Shown here in pieces: positions 27,310 to 37,708 of a DNA stretch of 51,678 bases. A model generated the notes under the pieces. The model did not search any database. It worked only from the letters and a program-made list of their open reading frames with translations, and was not told where the DNA came from. The DNA lies in the NCBI GenBank assembly GCA_016936855.1, contig JAFGXA010000047.1, positions 1 through 51,678 on the forward strand, given 5' to 3'. Made by a program: the position numbers and the translations under genes. Position 1 is the first letter of the stretch. The number at the start of each line of letters is the position of its first letter. The DNA comes from Gammaproteobacteria bacterium (lineage in GTDB: Bacteria; Pseudomonadota; Gammaproteobacteria; UBA9339).

Positions 27310-28198
27310 TGATGTGATCTGTCAAAAAAGCATGTCTGTTATCATTGTTACCTACGAAAGTGACGATTGTATTGCCAAGTGTTTGGAGTCTTTGTTTGAG
27401 TTTTCGGATATTGATCTATCAGAGCTTGAGGTCATAGTTGTAGATAATTCTCCAAAGACTTCCGCACGCTTGCGTAATATTGTGCAAGGTTACCAAAATA
27501 CAACTTTGATTGAAAATGAGCACAATAGTGGTTATGGGGGTGGTAATAATATTGGTGCTAAAGTAGCTTCAGGGGAATGTTTGCTTTTTTTAAATCCAGA
27601 TACTGTGTTTATAGAGCCAGTTTTTTTGTCGGTATTACAATTATATAAAACAGACCAAACGCTTGGGGCAATTGGGGTTACTTTGGTAAGTGAAGGTATG
27701 CAGCATAATAATTGCTATGGATACTTCCCAGAGAAGCGTAATATTTTTAGGCTTTGCTTGGATAAAGCAATCCGGATTATTACGGGTAATTTACCGAAAA
27801 AAAATATTTATCCTTGGGGGGCTGCGCTTTTTGTAAAGCGTGATGACTTTATGCGCGCTGGATTATTTGATGAAAGTAATTTTTTGTTTCATGAAGAACC
27901 TGATTTATGTCATCGCTTATCTCCTAAGCGCTCGTTAATTCTTTCACAAAGGATTATTCATATGGAAGGAGCAACTTTTTCTTCTGTAGCATGGCGTAAT
28001 AAAATATGGATGCAGTCGTTATTGTATTACATAGATAAATATGGTTTTAATAAAAATGCAATACTACGAAACTATATTATTATCTATTATTGTTGGTTAT
28101 TTAAATATTTTTTATTTGGTCGATCCAAAATGGATTCTGTTAAAGATTTGATTGCTCTTATGAAAGAAGCTAAAAACAAGTCTTTTATTGCCCAGTAA
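27302..28198 (+). CDS. GT2 glycosyltransferase, rhamnosyltransferase-like
   Basis: 298 residues from ATG 27302 (MNSDVICQKSMSV). SVIIVTYESDDCIAKCLESL, VVDNSPKTSA, NSGYGGGNNIG, FLNPDTVFIE and LFHEEPDLCHR are the WbbL-like rhamnosyltransferase set. The N-S-G-Y-G-x-G-N-N-x-G and NPDT motifs are typical. dTDP-L-rhamnose from the rml operon would be the donor. It overlaps wzy by 8 bp and converges with pseI with a 14-bp 3' overlap. Confidence 0.82.
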   Translation: MNSDVICQKSMSVIIVTYESDDCIAKCLESLFEFSDIDLSELEVIVVDNSPKTSARLRNIVQGYQNTTLIENEHNSGYGGGNNIGAKVASGECLLFLNPDTVFIEPVFLSVLQLYKTDQTLGAIGVTLVSEGMQHNNCYGYFPEKRNIFRLCLDKAIRIITGNLPKKNIYPWGAALFVKRDDFMRAGLFDESNFLFHEEPDLCHRLSPKRSLILSQRIIHMEGATFSSVAWRNKIWMQSLLYYIDKYGFNKNAILRNYIIIYYCWLFKYFLFGRSKMDSVKDLIALMKEAKNKSFIAQ

Positions 28199-29246
28199 TT
28201 AAATCCCAACTTACAGGTGTGCCACGCTTCACGTTTCTAACAACTTTTTTGTTAAGTAGATCATCATAGTATTTTACTGGTAGGCCGTAGCCTGGTCTGA
28301 TTGCTCGCATATTATCTTCTGTAATAATGTCTCCTGCCTGTAAATCTTCTACAATGTAAAGTGATCTGCGAAATTGTTTGGACTTTGTTTCTACTTTTCC
28401 GCAAATGTAGGTTGGTTTGCCTATGGCTTGCCAGGCGCGATTAGTTTCTTCCACTAAGTTTTTTAGCTCGTGTGGCTCTAAGGAAAAAGCGGAATCAACA
28501 CCGCCATCAGCTCGTGATAAGGTAAAGTGCTTTTCAATAACTGTAGCTCCAAATGCCACGCTGGCTACTGCTACGCCAATTCCGAGCGTGTGATCAGATA
28601 GTCCTACCTGACAGTTAAACATTTTTTGTAAGTGTGGAATAGTAGCGATGTTTGCGTCGCTCGGTTTTGCAGGATATGCGCTAGTACATTTTAGTAGTAC
28701 GAAATCGTTGCAACCAGCATTCCTCACGGTTGTAACTATTAATTCTAAATCAGTCAAATTAGCCATGCCTGTGGAAATGATCATTGGTTTCCCTGTAGAT
28801 GCAACTTTGCGTATTAGACGCACATCGGTATTTTCAAACGATGCTATTTTATAACATGGTGCATTTAATTCTTCTAAAAAATCAACAGAGCTATAGTCGA
28901 ATGGAGTACTAAAGCATATTAGCCCCAACTTTTTGCAGCGCTCAAAAATTGGCTTGTGCCATTCCCACGGGGTGTGTGCTTCATCGTATAGTTCGTATAA
29001 GGTTCTATTGTTCCATAAGCTTGCAGGGTCTTTAATAATGAAATCACCATCTTGTTTGTTAATAGTCATGGTGTTTGCAGTATAGGTTTGTAATTTTATT
29101 GCATGAGCGCCAGTTTTAGCGGCAGCTTCTACAATTTCTAGAGCTCGATCAAGTGATTGATTATGATTGCCCGACATTTCTGCGATAATAAATGGTCGAT
29201 GTGTTTTGCCAATATTGCGATTTGCTATTTTAATATCATTATTCAT
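28185..29246 (-). CDS. pseI: PseI, pseudaminic acid synthase
   Basis: About 353 residues. The NeuB-type barrel has PFIIAEMSGNHNQSLDRALE, KLQTYTANTM, the Pse-type SLWNNRTLYELYDEAHTPWE, FSTPFDYSSVDFLE and GLSDHTLG. The C-terminal SAF domain has RRSLYIVEDLQAGD. LYELY-x-x-A-x-TPWEWH distinguishes PseI from NeuB/LegI. It condenses the 6-deoxy-altrose diacetamido sugar with phosphoenolpyruvate. It overlaps the pseH stop by 8 bp. Confidence 0.93.
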   Translation of the reverse strand: MNNDIKIANRNIGKTHRPFIIAEMSGNHNQSLDRALEIVEAAAKTGAHAIKLQTYTANTMTINKQDGDFIIKDPASLWNNRTLYELYDEAHTPWEWHKPIFERCKKLGLICFSTPFDYSSVDFLEELNAPCYKIASFENTDVRLIRKVASTGKPMIISTGMANLTDLELIVTTVRNAGCNDFVLLKCTSAYPAKPSDANIATIPHLQKMFNCQVGLSDHTLGIGVAVASVAFGATVIEKHFTLSRADGGVDSAFSLEPHELKNLVEETNRAWQAIGKPTYICGKVETKSKQFRRSLYIVEDLQAGDIITEDNMRAIRPGYGLPVKYYDDLLNKKVVRNVKRGTPVSWDLITGQ

Positions 29247-29709
29247 ATGTGTTGTTTCCATTTATGGTTTTAGTATATTCCAGTGTTTGCAGGGTAAATC
29301 CACTTTTCTCAAAAAGTTTTTGCGATCTTTTATTCTCTGGTAATATTTTAGCAGTGAGTTTTTTTATGTTGGGAAGATTGTTTTCACACCAATATATGGT
29401 TGCAGATAAAAGAGGTTTCCCAAGGCCTTGACTTATTTTGTTTGGGGCTAGATATATACTAATTTCAGCTGAGTTATTCGTAATATCCAATCTAGTTACG
29501 CCAATGTCTTCTGCAGAAAGTGTTGCTATGAAAATATATCTACTAGGCATTTTTAAAGCTTTTTTTAACCATTTGAGATGTTCATCGTAAGTAATAGGGT
29601 TTGGTGAAAAAGAGTTTTTTCTAACAGAATCACTATTTCTCCAATGATATAGTTTTTCGGCATCAGATAGTTTTGCGTTTCTTAAAAAAATCTTGTTATT
29701 TTCTTTCAT
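29239..29709 (-). CDS. pseH: PseH, GNAT N-acetyltransferase
   Basis: About 156 residues. FLRNAKLSDAEKLYHWRNSD at the N-terminus, SEIYLAPN-like strand (SIYLAPNKISQGLGKPLL) binding acetyl-CoA, and PENKRSQKLFEKSGF at the C-terminus match PseH. It acetylates the C4 amino group made by PseC. It starts with an ATGA overlap on pseG. Confidence 0.87.
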   Translation of the reverse strand: MKENNKIFLRNAKLSDAEKLYHWRNSDSVRKNSFSPNPITYDEHLKWLKKALKMPSRYIFIATLSAEDIGVTRLDITNNSAEISIYLAPNKISQGLGKPLLSATIYWCENNLPNIKKLTAKILPENKRSQKLFEKSGFTLQTLEYTKTINGNNTYE

Positions 29710-30809
29710 AAGCAAAGTAGTTCTTTTTTTACTCGTCCTGTTCCTTGCGCATCAACCAGTTTTATACAATTTTTGCTCATTTGTAGCATACCATCTTGAT
29801 CCGTTAATAAAGCATTTAACTGTCTTTTAATATCTGATACTTTTATATTTTTTGCTTTACCAAGAGATTTGGCTACCTTGGCTTTCGCAAGTATGTTTAC
29901 AATTTTATCTTGGTTGTCAGCCATACTGCAAACAATTGAAGGCAATCCTAGGCAGCATCTTTCCCAGCTGGTAGATCCACCAGCTCCTATTGCCAGGTCG
30001 GCGTTTTGCATTAACTTGGCAATATTATCTACTTGGCAATGAAAATTTATCTGTGCAAAATTGCTGCAATAATTTTGCAATTCATTTATGTGTTTATTTT
30101 GCTTGCCAACGACTACGTCTATCTGTAGCTCTGGTTTTTTTAGGTTGAGAATAGCATCCAATGTTAAGCGGGTCATATTTAAACAATCAGCACCGCCAAA
30201 AAATACAAAAATTCTCGATATGCTGCCGTCTCTTTTTCGTAACTTACAACGCTCTACTTTAAACTGTTCTCTTAGTAAGGCAAATTTTGGCCCTAATAAT
30301 TGAATGCATGATGTGGGTAATAAGTTTTGATAGCTGTTTGCTTGATCGCTGGGTAAACTTTGGTCTAATAAAATGTCGCAACTATGGTGTCGATTTGCTA
30401 AATCATCAATTACCATGATTTTTTTTGTGTAGTTTTTTACTTTGTTTTCCCAAACTTGGTCAAAACCATAGTTATCAAGCACCAGCCAGTCTGCTTTGAT
30501 TGATGATTTTGTTAAAATACTAATGGTCTGTTCTGCATCGGCAATTTGTTTATTTTTTGGAAGCTGTTTTATATCATAAATTTTTTCGTATGAATCGTTG
30601 TTTGTTGTTAGTTCAAAAACCTCGAAACCACTATCATAAATTAGTTTGTTTAAATTTCCAGACAGACTGCGGCAGATGAATGAAACACTTTGGCCACTAT
30701 CTCGTAAAGATTTTGCTAAAGTTAGACAGCGCATTACATGTCCAGATCCTATTTGCAATGAGGCATCAACCCTGAAAATTATTTTTTTACTATTTATTTC
30801 TGATTGCAT
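29706..30809 (-). CDS. pseG: PseG, UDP-6-deoxy-AltdiNAc hydrolase
   Basis: A 367-residue GT-B-fold hydrolase. IIFRVDASLQIGSGHVMRCLTLA carries the proposed catalytic His in GSGHVMRC. FVFFGGADCLNMT and AIGAGGSTSWERCCLGLPS form the nucleotide site. It removes UDP before PseI. It is somewhat longer than many PseG proteins (about 280-360 residues). Confidence 0.9.
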   Translation of the reverse strand: MQSEINSKKIIFRVDASLQIGSGHVMRCLTLAKSLRDSGQSVSFICRSLSGNLNKLIYDSGFEVFELTTNNDSYEKIYDIKQLPKNKQIADAEQTISILTKSSIKADWLVLDNYGFDQVWENKVKNYTKKIMVIDDLANRHHSCDILLDQSLPSDQANSYQNLLPTSCIQLLGPKFALLREQFKVERCKLRKRDGSISRIFVFFGGADCLNMTRLTLDAILNLKKPELQIDVVVGKQNKHINELQNYCSNFAQINFHCQVDNIAKLMQNADLAIGAGGSTSWERCCLGLPSIVCSMADNQDKIVNILAKAKVAKSLGKAKNIKVSDIKRQLNALLTDQDGMLQMSKNCIKLVDAQGTGRVKKELLCL

Positions 30810-30825
30810 GCAGGTAAAAATAGGT

Positions 30826-31836
<1,011 letters not shown>

Positions 31837-31840
31837 CTAT

Positions 31841-33130
31841 TTATCTTACGCGAAATAGTGGTTGCAAAACTGCGCAATTTAGATGTTCGTGTAGCGTCTT
31901 ATCGGCAACCACCTGTTTTAATAGGCCAAAAATCTTATCATAAACTTGTATCATGTAGTTAATGTCTTCTTTTGTATGAGCATAACTTACATTATGCGTG
32001 CCGAAAGTTAAGATACCATGTTTTAGGGCCTCCTGCATCCATAAGGTCTTTAACTCATTGCTTGAGTAACCATTAACATCCTGAAACAATAAAAAGCTCC
32101 AGGATGGGTGCCCTGAGGTTTTAATGGCTTTTTGTAACTCGTGTTTGTTAATTAATTTGTTAATTTCGTCGCATATTAAAGAGCCGCTTTCTGCGATTTT
32201 AGTTAAAACATTTTCTCTTTGTAATTTATCTAATACTGCAATGCTGGCAGCAAGTGATAGTGTTTCACCGCCAAAAGTGAAAGAGAAAAAGATGTCTTCT
32301 AGTAGGCGCATATATTTTTCTTTACCGGCTATTGCTGAAAGTGGATAGCCGTTGGCCATGCCTTTGCCAAAAGTGGCTATATCAGGCACAACATTGAAAT
32401 ATTCTTGGGCGCCGCCTAAGGCAAATCTGAAGCCGGTTATCATCTCATCAAAGATTAATAATGCGCCATTTTTGTGCGTTAATTCCTTTACCTGTTGTAG
32501 AAAATCATTTTGAGGATATTCTACATTCATTGGTTCCATGATCACTGCAGCAACTTTGCCGTGGAGGGTGCTAAAAATTTCTTCTAAGCTTGCTATGTCA
32601 TTATATTTGAATCTGTGAGTTAAAGCTTTTGTAGAGTTTGGCACTCCCATGTCACGCGATGTGGAGCCAATATACCAATCTTGCCATCCGTGATACCCAC
32701 AAACCGCTATATGTTCTCGCCCAGTATAGGCTCTAGCGACTCTAATTGCGCCACTGGTGACATCAGATCCATTCTTACCAAATCGTACCATTTCTGCGCA
32801 TGGAACAAGTGAAATAATTCTTTCTGCCAGCTCAGCCTCAAGCGGGTGAGCTAAAGAAAAAGTCACGCCATTCTGTAGCTGTTTTTTAACGGCATCATCA
32901 ACGTCTGGATCTTGGTATCCTATGCTAATAGCGAGTAAACCGCTTACGAAATCTATATACTCATTATCGTCTATATCCCAAACATGTGATCCTTTGCCTT
33001 GTTTTATGAAATAGGGTGAGACGCCGTAAGGAAATTGTGTGTGACTCTTACTAAAAGTTTGGGATCCCAACGGTATGCTTTTTAATGTTCTTTTTAGATA
33101 TTGTTCGGATTTTTCATATCTATGTTTCAT
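31841..33130 (-). CDS. glutamate-1-semialdehyde aminotransferase-like PLP enzyme in the Pse operon
   Basis: 429 residues from ATG 33130. Class III aminotransferase fold, with LLIFDEMITGFRFALGGAQE, FGKGMANGYPLSAIAG (Schiff-base Lys) and FGKNGSDVTSGAIRVARAYT. It is not HemL in role: HemL would not sit between pseB and pseF. Such enzymes recur beside SpsF-type cytidylyltransferases and aldo/keto reductases in nonulosonate loci. I infer an additional transamination of the sugar or an attached group. One base separates it from the cytidylyltransferase. Confidence 0.8.
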   Translation of the reverse strand: MKHRYEKSEQYLKRTLKSIPLGSQTFSKSHTQFPYGVSPYFIKQGKGSHVWDIDDNEYIDFVSGLLAISIGYQDPDVDDAVKKQLQNGVTFSLAHPLEAELAERIISLVPCAEMVRFGKNGSDVTSGAIRVARAYTGREHIAVCGYHGWQDWYIGSTSRDMGVPNSTKALTHRFKYNDIASLEEIFSTLHGKVAAVIMEPMNVEYPQNDFLQQVKELTHKNGALLIFDEMITGFRFALGGAQEYFNVVPDIATFGKGMANGYPLSAIAGKEKYMRLLEDIFFSFTFGGETLSLAASIAVLDKLQRENVLTKIAESGSLICDEINKLINKHELQKAIKTSGHPSWSFLLFQDVNGYSSNELKTLWMQEALKHGILTFGTHNVSYAHTKEDINYMIQVYDKIFGLLKQVVADKTLHEHLNCAVLQPLFRVR

Positions 33131-33131
33131 T

Positions 33132-33905
33132 TTATTGTTCCTCAATTAAATATTGTCGGTCAGCTTTGAGTGATTTTAGCATGCCTTCGTTACATGTGAT
33201 GTTGTCATTGATTTTTTTAAGTTCCGGATGTTGCGTAAGTAAGTCTATTATGTCATTCATGTTAAAATCAGGTTTTTTTGGGTATAGGTTTTCATAAATT
33301 TTAACAATAAGGTTAAAGTCTTCTGGTTCATCTACTGTCCATCTTAAATTTGCAAGGTTCTTATTGTTTGTAAATTGTCCTATTTGGTATCGGTCTGGAT
33401 GTTGGTAGACAAATGGTGTGACATGCTCTCTGTGTGAAGGTAGCTTTGCCTCATGCCAGGCGTCAGACAATACCGAAATCTTCATGATTTCAACATCCAA
33501 CCCATCCGGAAATGAGCGCGTTATGGTATTAGATGTGTAGTCAAAGTTGCCATTTAAGTGATGCTCAATCACAGCATCGATAACCGCATGATCAATTAGT
33601 GGGCAATCAGCTGTTAGCCGAACCACGTGTTGTGGTTGGTATTTTTCTGCTGCATTGTAAAACCTATCTAGGACATCATTTAAACTGCCTCGAAAGCAGG
33701 CAATATTATTTTGTGCGCATAACTTAGCTATTGCATCATCACTTGCATCATTACTCGTTGCAACTAGTAATTTGTCAATATTTCTGCAGCGAGTAATTCG
33801 CATAATTTGCAGAATTAACATGGGCTGTTTGAGGATTGGCAGCAGTACTTTATTTGCCAACCTGGTTGAAGATGCTCTGGCTTGTAAAATTGCTAATGTT
33901 TTCAT
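33132..33905 (-). CDS. SpsF-type cytidylyltransferase, likely PseF
   Basis: A 257-residue protein. TLAILQARASSTRLANKVLLPIL, MLILQIMRITRCRNIDKLLVATS, CFRGSLNDVLDRFYNAA and VRLTADCPLIDHAVID are the SpsF variant of the CMP-nonulosonate cytidylyltransferase family. No NeuA-type enzyme is present, so this is the only candidate to make the CMP-activated sugar. It is directly adjacent to the aldo/keto reductase gene. Confidence 0.8.
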   Translation of the reverse strand: MKTLAILQARASSTRLANKVLLPILKQPMLILQIMRITRCRNIDKLLVATSNDASDDAIAKLCAQNNIACFRGSLNDVLDRFYNAAEKYQPQHVVRLTADCPLIDHAVIDAVIEHHLNGNFDYTSNTITRSFPDGLDVEIMKISVLSDAWHEAKLPSHREHVTPFVYQHPDRYQIGQFTNNKNLANLRWTVDEPEDFNLIVKIYENLYPKKPDFNMNDIIDLLTQHPELKKINDNITCNEGMLKSLKADRQYLIEEQ

Positions 33906-34778
33906 TTATGTCCACAGTGTTGGGTCAATTATATTTAAATCGTTGACGTTATATTTAGAAAAATCAATATCGACAGGTAGGTCTTTATTTGCATTTTGTA
34001 ATATTTCTTCTAACTCTTTTGCTGATGTTACGCCGACTAACAACTTAGAAATTGATTTTTGTTGTAGAACGAATTTTAAGGCCATTTGTAGTGGTGTGAT
34101 TTTGTGTTTTTCACAATCATTATGGAATGTTTTTATGTATGGGGCAGCTTGCGGTAATTTTGTAATAGCTGCATTTAAATCCATTAGTAATAGTCCTTGT
34201 AGAAACACTGATCTACAGTGGATTTCTATACCTTGGCTCACCAAATGTTCTAGGTAATTGTTATGTATTAGGCGTTGGTCGAAAATATTAAGAGGTACCT
34301 GCAAAATATCAACATCATTGTGCTTGGACAAAATAGTTTCAATTTGCTTTTGATTATAAACAGAGATACCTATTTTTTTGACCTGTCCGGAGTCTCTTAG
34401 CTGTCGCATTGTATTCCAAACTTCTGCACCAATTTTACCTATTATATCGTCAGCTTTATGTACTAGTAGCGCATAAATATTGTGTGTTTGTAAGTGAGAT
34501 ATTGATTTTTTAAAGGCTGATAGTATTTGTTTTGTTGCTCTTTCTTGTGTGTGTAAATGGGGTGTTTTAGTTATTAGTTTGAAAAAATCATCGCCTGTAG
34601 TAGCTTCACCCAATACGCTTTCGCTATTTCCATATTCTGTGGCGGTATCTAATGTGTTAATGCTATGATTTTTTGCAATATTTAAAATTTTTAAAACTTC
34701 ACTATATGGAACTTGGCCGCGAGTATTTGCAATACCATAATTTAGGCCAAACTGTGCTGTTCCAAGGGCCAACTTCAT
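33906..34778 (-). CDS. aldo/keto reductase in the Pse operon
   Basis: A 290-residue (beta/alpha)8 reductase. LGTAQFGLNYGIANTRGQV is the N-terminus. INTLDTATEYGNSESVLGEA supplies catalytic Asp and Tyr, LITKTP the Lys and ALLVHKADD the His. It is not one of the six standard Pse enzymes. It probably oxidises or reduces a sugar hydroxyl to provide a keto substrate for the neighbouring aminotransferase (inference). It overlaps pseC by 4 bp. Confidence 0.82.
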   Translation of the reverse strand: MKLALGTAQFGLNYGIANTRGQVPYSEVLKILNIAKNHSINTLDTATEYGNSESVLGEATTGDDFFKLITKTPHLHTQERATKQILSAFKKSISHLQTHNIYALLVHKADDIIGKIGAEVWNTMRQLRDSGQVKKIGISVYNQKQIETILSKHNDVDILQVPLNIFDQRLIHNNYLEHLVSQGIEIHCRSVFLQGLLLMDLNAAITKLPQAAPYIKTFHNDCEKHKITPLQMALKFVLQQKSISKLLVGVTSAKELEEILQNANKDLPVDIDFSKYNVNDLNIIDPTLWT

Positions 34779-35935
34779 CGTATGATCTCAGAGAGCTTAT
34801 TAATAATATATTTTTGTTGTTCGTCTTTTAGTTTTGGATATAGTGGCAGAGTAATAGCTTCTTCATAATATTTTTCCGCTTCTGGAAAATCACCATAATG
34901 AAAGCCAAGATTTTCATAGTATGGTTGTGTATGCACTGGAATGTAGTGCACCATAACCCCAATACCAGCATCCCTAAGTTCAGAAAATATTTGTTTCCTG
35001 GTTTTTGTGACTTGATCAAGTTTTAAGCGAATAACGTATAGATGGTATGCAGAATAGTTATGCTCTTCTTCATAGGGAGTTATTACAGGTAGGTCTTTTA
35101 ATGCGTAATTGTATGTTTTAACTAATGCGTGTCGTTTTGAAACAAACTCATCTAATTTTTTTAATTGGCTGTAACCTAGCGCGCATTGTATGTCAGTTAT
35201 GCGATAGTTGTATCCTAAATCGTGTTGTTCGTAATACCAAGGGCCATTGTTTTTATTGTGCATTAAATCTGCATTTTTGGTAATTCCATGCGTGCGCAGC
35301 ATAAGTAACTTGTTTGCTAATTTTTCATTGGTTGTTGTAATCATTCCGCCTTCACCTGTGGTTATGATTTTTACCGGATGAAAGCTGAAGACAGTTATAT
35401 CGGAGTATTGGCAATTACCAATTGGTTCCCCTAAATATTTACCGCCGAGTGCGTGGCACGCATCTTCAATAATATAAAATCCATATTCATCGGCTAGGCT
35501 TTTGATTTTTTTCATATTACAAGATTGACCTGCAAAATGTACGGGAATGACGGCCTTTGGCAATGAATTTGTTTTTTTTGCAGCAATTAGTTTTTCTTCT
35601 AATTTTTTTGCGGACATATTGTAGGTTTTAGTGCAAATATCAACGAAATCAATTTTTGCTCCACAGAACAAAGCGCAGTTTGTAGAGGCTACAAAGGTGT
35701 TCGGAGTGCTCCAAACGGTATCATTTTTTCCGATGTCTAGAGCAAGACAAGCAAGGTGTAATGCCGCAGTGCCATTTGCAACAGCTATAGCAAAGGGAAC
35801 TTTGCAATAAGTAGATAGTTCTTTTTCAAATTTTTCTACGGCTGGTCCTTGTGTTAGCCAGTCAGACCGTAAAACATCGACTACTGCCGCAATATCATTT
35901 TCAGTAATATCTTGGTGACCGTAAGGGATATACAT
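34775..35935 (-). CDS. pseC: PseC, UDP-4-keto-sugar C4 aminotransferase
   Basis: A 386-residue DegT/DnrJ/EryC1 aminotransferase. IPYGHQDITENDIAAVVDVL, AVANGTAALHLACLAL, EDACHALGGKYLGEPIG, TVFSFHPVKIITTGEGGMIT (Lys in HPVK) and GYNYRITDIQCALGYSQL are the PseC set. It aminates the PseB product using glutamate. It sits 3 bp after aspC. Confidence 0.94.
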   Translation of the reverse strand: MYIPYGHQDITENDIAAVVDVLRSDWLTQGPAVEKFEKELSTYCKVPFAIAVANGTAALHLACLALDIGKNDTVWSTPNTFVASTNCALFCGAKIDFVDICTKTYNMSAKKLEEKLIAAKKTNSLPKAVIPVHFAGQSCNMKKIKSLADEYGFYIIEDACHALGGKYLGEPIGNCQYSDITVFSFHPVKIITTGEGGMITTTNEKLANKLLMLRTHGITKNADLMHNKNNGPWYYEQHDLGYNYRITDIQCALGYSQLKKLDEFVSKRHALVKTYNYALKDLPVITPYEEEHNYSAYHLYVIRLKLDQVTKTRKQIFSELRDAGIGVMVHYIPVHTQPYYENLGFHYGDFPEAEKYYEEAITLPLYPKLKDEQQKYIINKLSEIIR

Positions 35936-35938
35936 AGC

Positions 35939-37129
35939 TTAGTGTCCTATTAAATTTTTGCAAAATCTTTGTATACGTTCGCATGCATCCTTTAGCGTAT
36001 CTTCGTTAAGAGCAAAAGACAACCTAAAGTAGAGAGGCATGCCAAAAGCTGAACCAGGAACAACAGCCACGCCCTCTCGTTCCAAGAGTAATGTAGCAAA
36101 GTCAACATCATTTTTTATTTTACCTAAGTATTTTTCGCAGCAAAAAAAAGCATAAAAACTGCCGTTTGGTGGCGTGCAGCACAGCTTTGTATTGTTGTGT
36201 AAAGCGTTAACTATGAGGTCACGTTTTTTTTGTAATAATGCAGTATGTTGTTTTATAAATTCATCTGTTCCTGTTAAGGCTGCAATCGCCGCATATTGAG
36301 ATATTGAGGATGTGTGATAGGTGGTTTGACTTTGTAGGGTGTTAATTTTTTTTATTAGATCTTTATTACCAAGACCATAACCCAAACGCCAACCGGTCAT
36401 GGCATAAGCCTTTGATACCCCGTTGGCAATAAAGGTTCTAGGGTAAAGTCGTGGTTCCACCTCTAAAATATTTGTAGTTATTTGGTTGTCAAAAGTAATA
36501 TGTTCATAGATATCATCAGATAGTATTTGCACATGTTCATGTTTTAGTAATATATCAGCAATTTTGCGCAGATCTTGTTTTGATAATATCGTTCCTGTTG
36601 GGTTGTTTGGGTAGTTAAGAATCAGCCATTTAGTTTTATGGTTGATCATTTCCTCTAGTTGTTGATAATTTGGTTTTAACCCGTCGCCATTATCTTCACA
36701 AGTAATAAAGCGTGGGGTGCCACCGGCTAATTTTACCATATCAGGATAGCTAACCCAGTATGGAGTGGGTATTAAAACTTCATCACCAGGATTAAGGCTT
36801 GCAAAAAGGGCGTTGAAGATAACCTGTTTACCGCCACAACCAACTGTAACTTGTTCTGTAGAATATTCGAGCCGCTTTTGGTTGTAATATCTTCTTGTGA
36901 TTGCTTCGCGTAATTCTATAACTCCGTTTACGGGGGTGTATTTGGTTAGGTTGTTTTCTATAGCTTTAATTGCCGCCAATTTTATATATTCAGGAGTTGC
37001 AGCATCTGGTTCGCCAACTGCTAGGCTTATAATGTGCTTTCCATTGGCTTTTAATTCTTTGGCTTTTTGGGCTAACGCAATGGTTGGTGAAGGTTTAATT
37101 TCAGACATTCTATTGGCATAAGTAGGCAT
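35939..37129 (-). CDS. AspC-type aspartate aminotransferase (subgroup I-gamma/beta)
   Basis: A 396-residue class I aminotransferase. IKPSPTIALAQKAKELKANG, SLAVGEPDAATPEYI, LNYPNNPTGTILSKQDLRKI, SDDIYEHI, GVSKAYAMTGWRLGYG (Schiff-base Lys) and the terminal RLSFALNEDTL are typical. Likely aspartate/2-oxoglutarate, possibly prephenate. It heads the minus-strand unit. It may feed glutamate to PseC, or merely be a housekeeping gene co-opted by position. Confidence 0.9.
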   Translation of the reverse strand: MPTYANRMSEIKPSPTIALAQKAKELKANGKHIISLAVGEPDAATPEYIKLAAIKAIENNLTKYTPVNGVIELREAITRRYYNQKRLEYSTEQVTVGCGGKQVIFNALFASLNPGDEVLIPTPYWVSYPDMVKLAGGTPRFITCEDNGDGLKPNYQQLEEMINHKTKWLILNYPNNPTGTILSKQDLRKIADILLKHEHVQILSDDIYEHITFDNQITTNILEVEPRLYPRTFIANGVSKAYAMTGWRLGYGLGNKDLIKKINTLQSQTTYHTSSISQYAAIAALTGTDEFIKQHTALLQKKRDLIVNALHNNTKLCCTPPNGSFYAFFCCEKYLGKIKNDVDFATLLLEREGVAVVPGSAFGMPLYFRLSFALNEDTLKDACERIQRFCKNLIGH

Positions 37130-37174
37130 ATAGCACCTATTTGGTTATGTTGAGTATCTGGTTGATTGCCAAAT

Positions 37175-37250
37175 TGGCGTCCCCAAGGGGAGTCGAACCC
37201 CTGTTTACACCGTGAAAGGGTGGTGTCCTAGGCCTCTAGACGATGGGGAC
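37175..37250 (-). tRNA. tRNA-Glu(UUC)
   Basis: The minus strand begins GTCCCCATCGTCTAGAGGC. The anticodon loop CTTTCAC has anticodon TTC, the T arm is AGGGG-TTCGACT-CCCCT, discriminator G and encoded CCA end at 37175. The first anticodon-stem pair is a C-T mismatch (position 27-43), which is slightly unusual. It lies 17 bp downstream of tRNA-Ala and is probably co-transcribed with it. Confidence 0.96.
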
Positions 37251-37267
37251 CTTTGGTTTCTTATTTC

Positions 37268-37343
<76 letters not shown>

Positions 37344-37362
37344 TCCTGCCAAAAAGGTAGCC

Positions 37363-37392
37363 ATACTAGCGCAGCAGCTTTGCTTATGTCAA
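37363..37392 (-). promoter_or_regulatory. promoter of tRNA-Ala/tRNA-Glu
   Basis: On the minus strand a consensus TTGACA (37387-37392), an 18-bp spacer and TAGTAT (37363-37368) lie 19 bp upstream of the tRNA-Ala 5' end. Confidence 0.65.
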
Positions 37393-37491
37393 GCAGAGAA
37401 TCGTTCTCTATAAAAATTGTTGGCGGCAATATGCCTCAGGAAGCGAATTGGATTAATGTCAAAAATGGCGTTAATATAGATTCTCATTTAA

Positions 37492-37528
37492 CTGGCAATT
37501 TTATGTCAAATTAAATGAAAACTGCCAG
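37492..37528. other. hairpin in the 37.35-37.7 kb intergenic region
   Basis: CTGGCAATTTT and AAAACTGCCAG pair over 10 of 11 positions around a 15-base loop. The flanking tRNAs and the RraA-like gene are both on the minus strand. It could be a weak terminator after the RraA-like gene, but its T-run is poor. I see no gene in 37393-37708. Confidence 0.3.
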
Positions 37529-37708
37529 ATTAAGTTTGAACTTTTACACAACCTTACATCTTTCACGACAGAAAAATCTCATTAAGCTTTGCCTAAAACA
37601 ATTAATGTTTTACAGTAAACCTCCTTTGATTAATAACTCAACGGAGCTTTGCTTATGATTTTTTGTCTAGTACTACAGATCATCTCTACTTTGGGTTGAC
37701 AGGTTAAA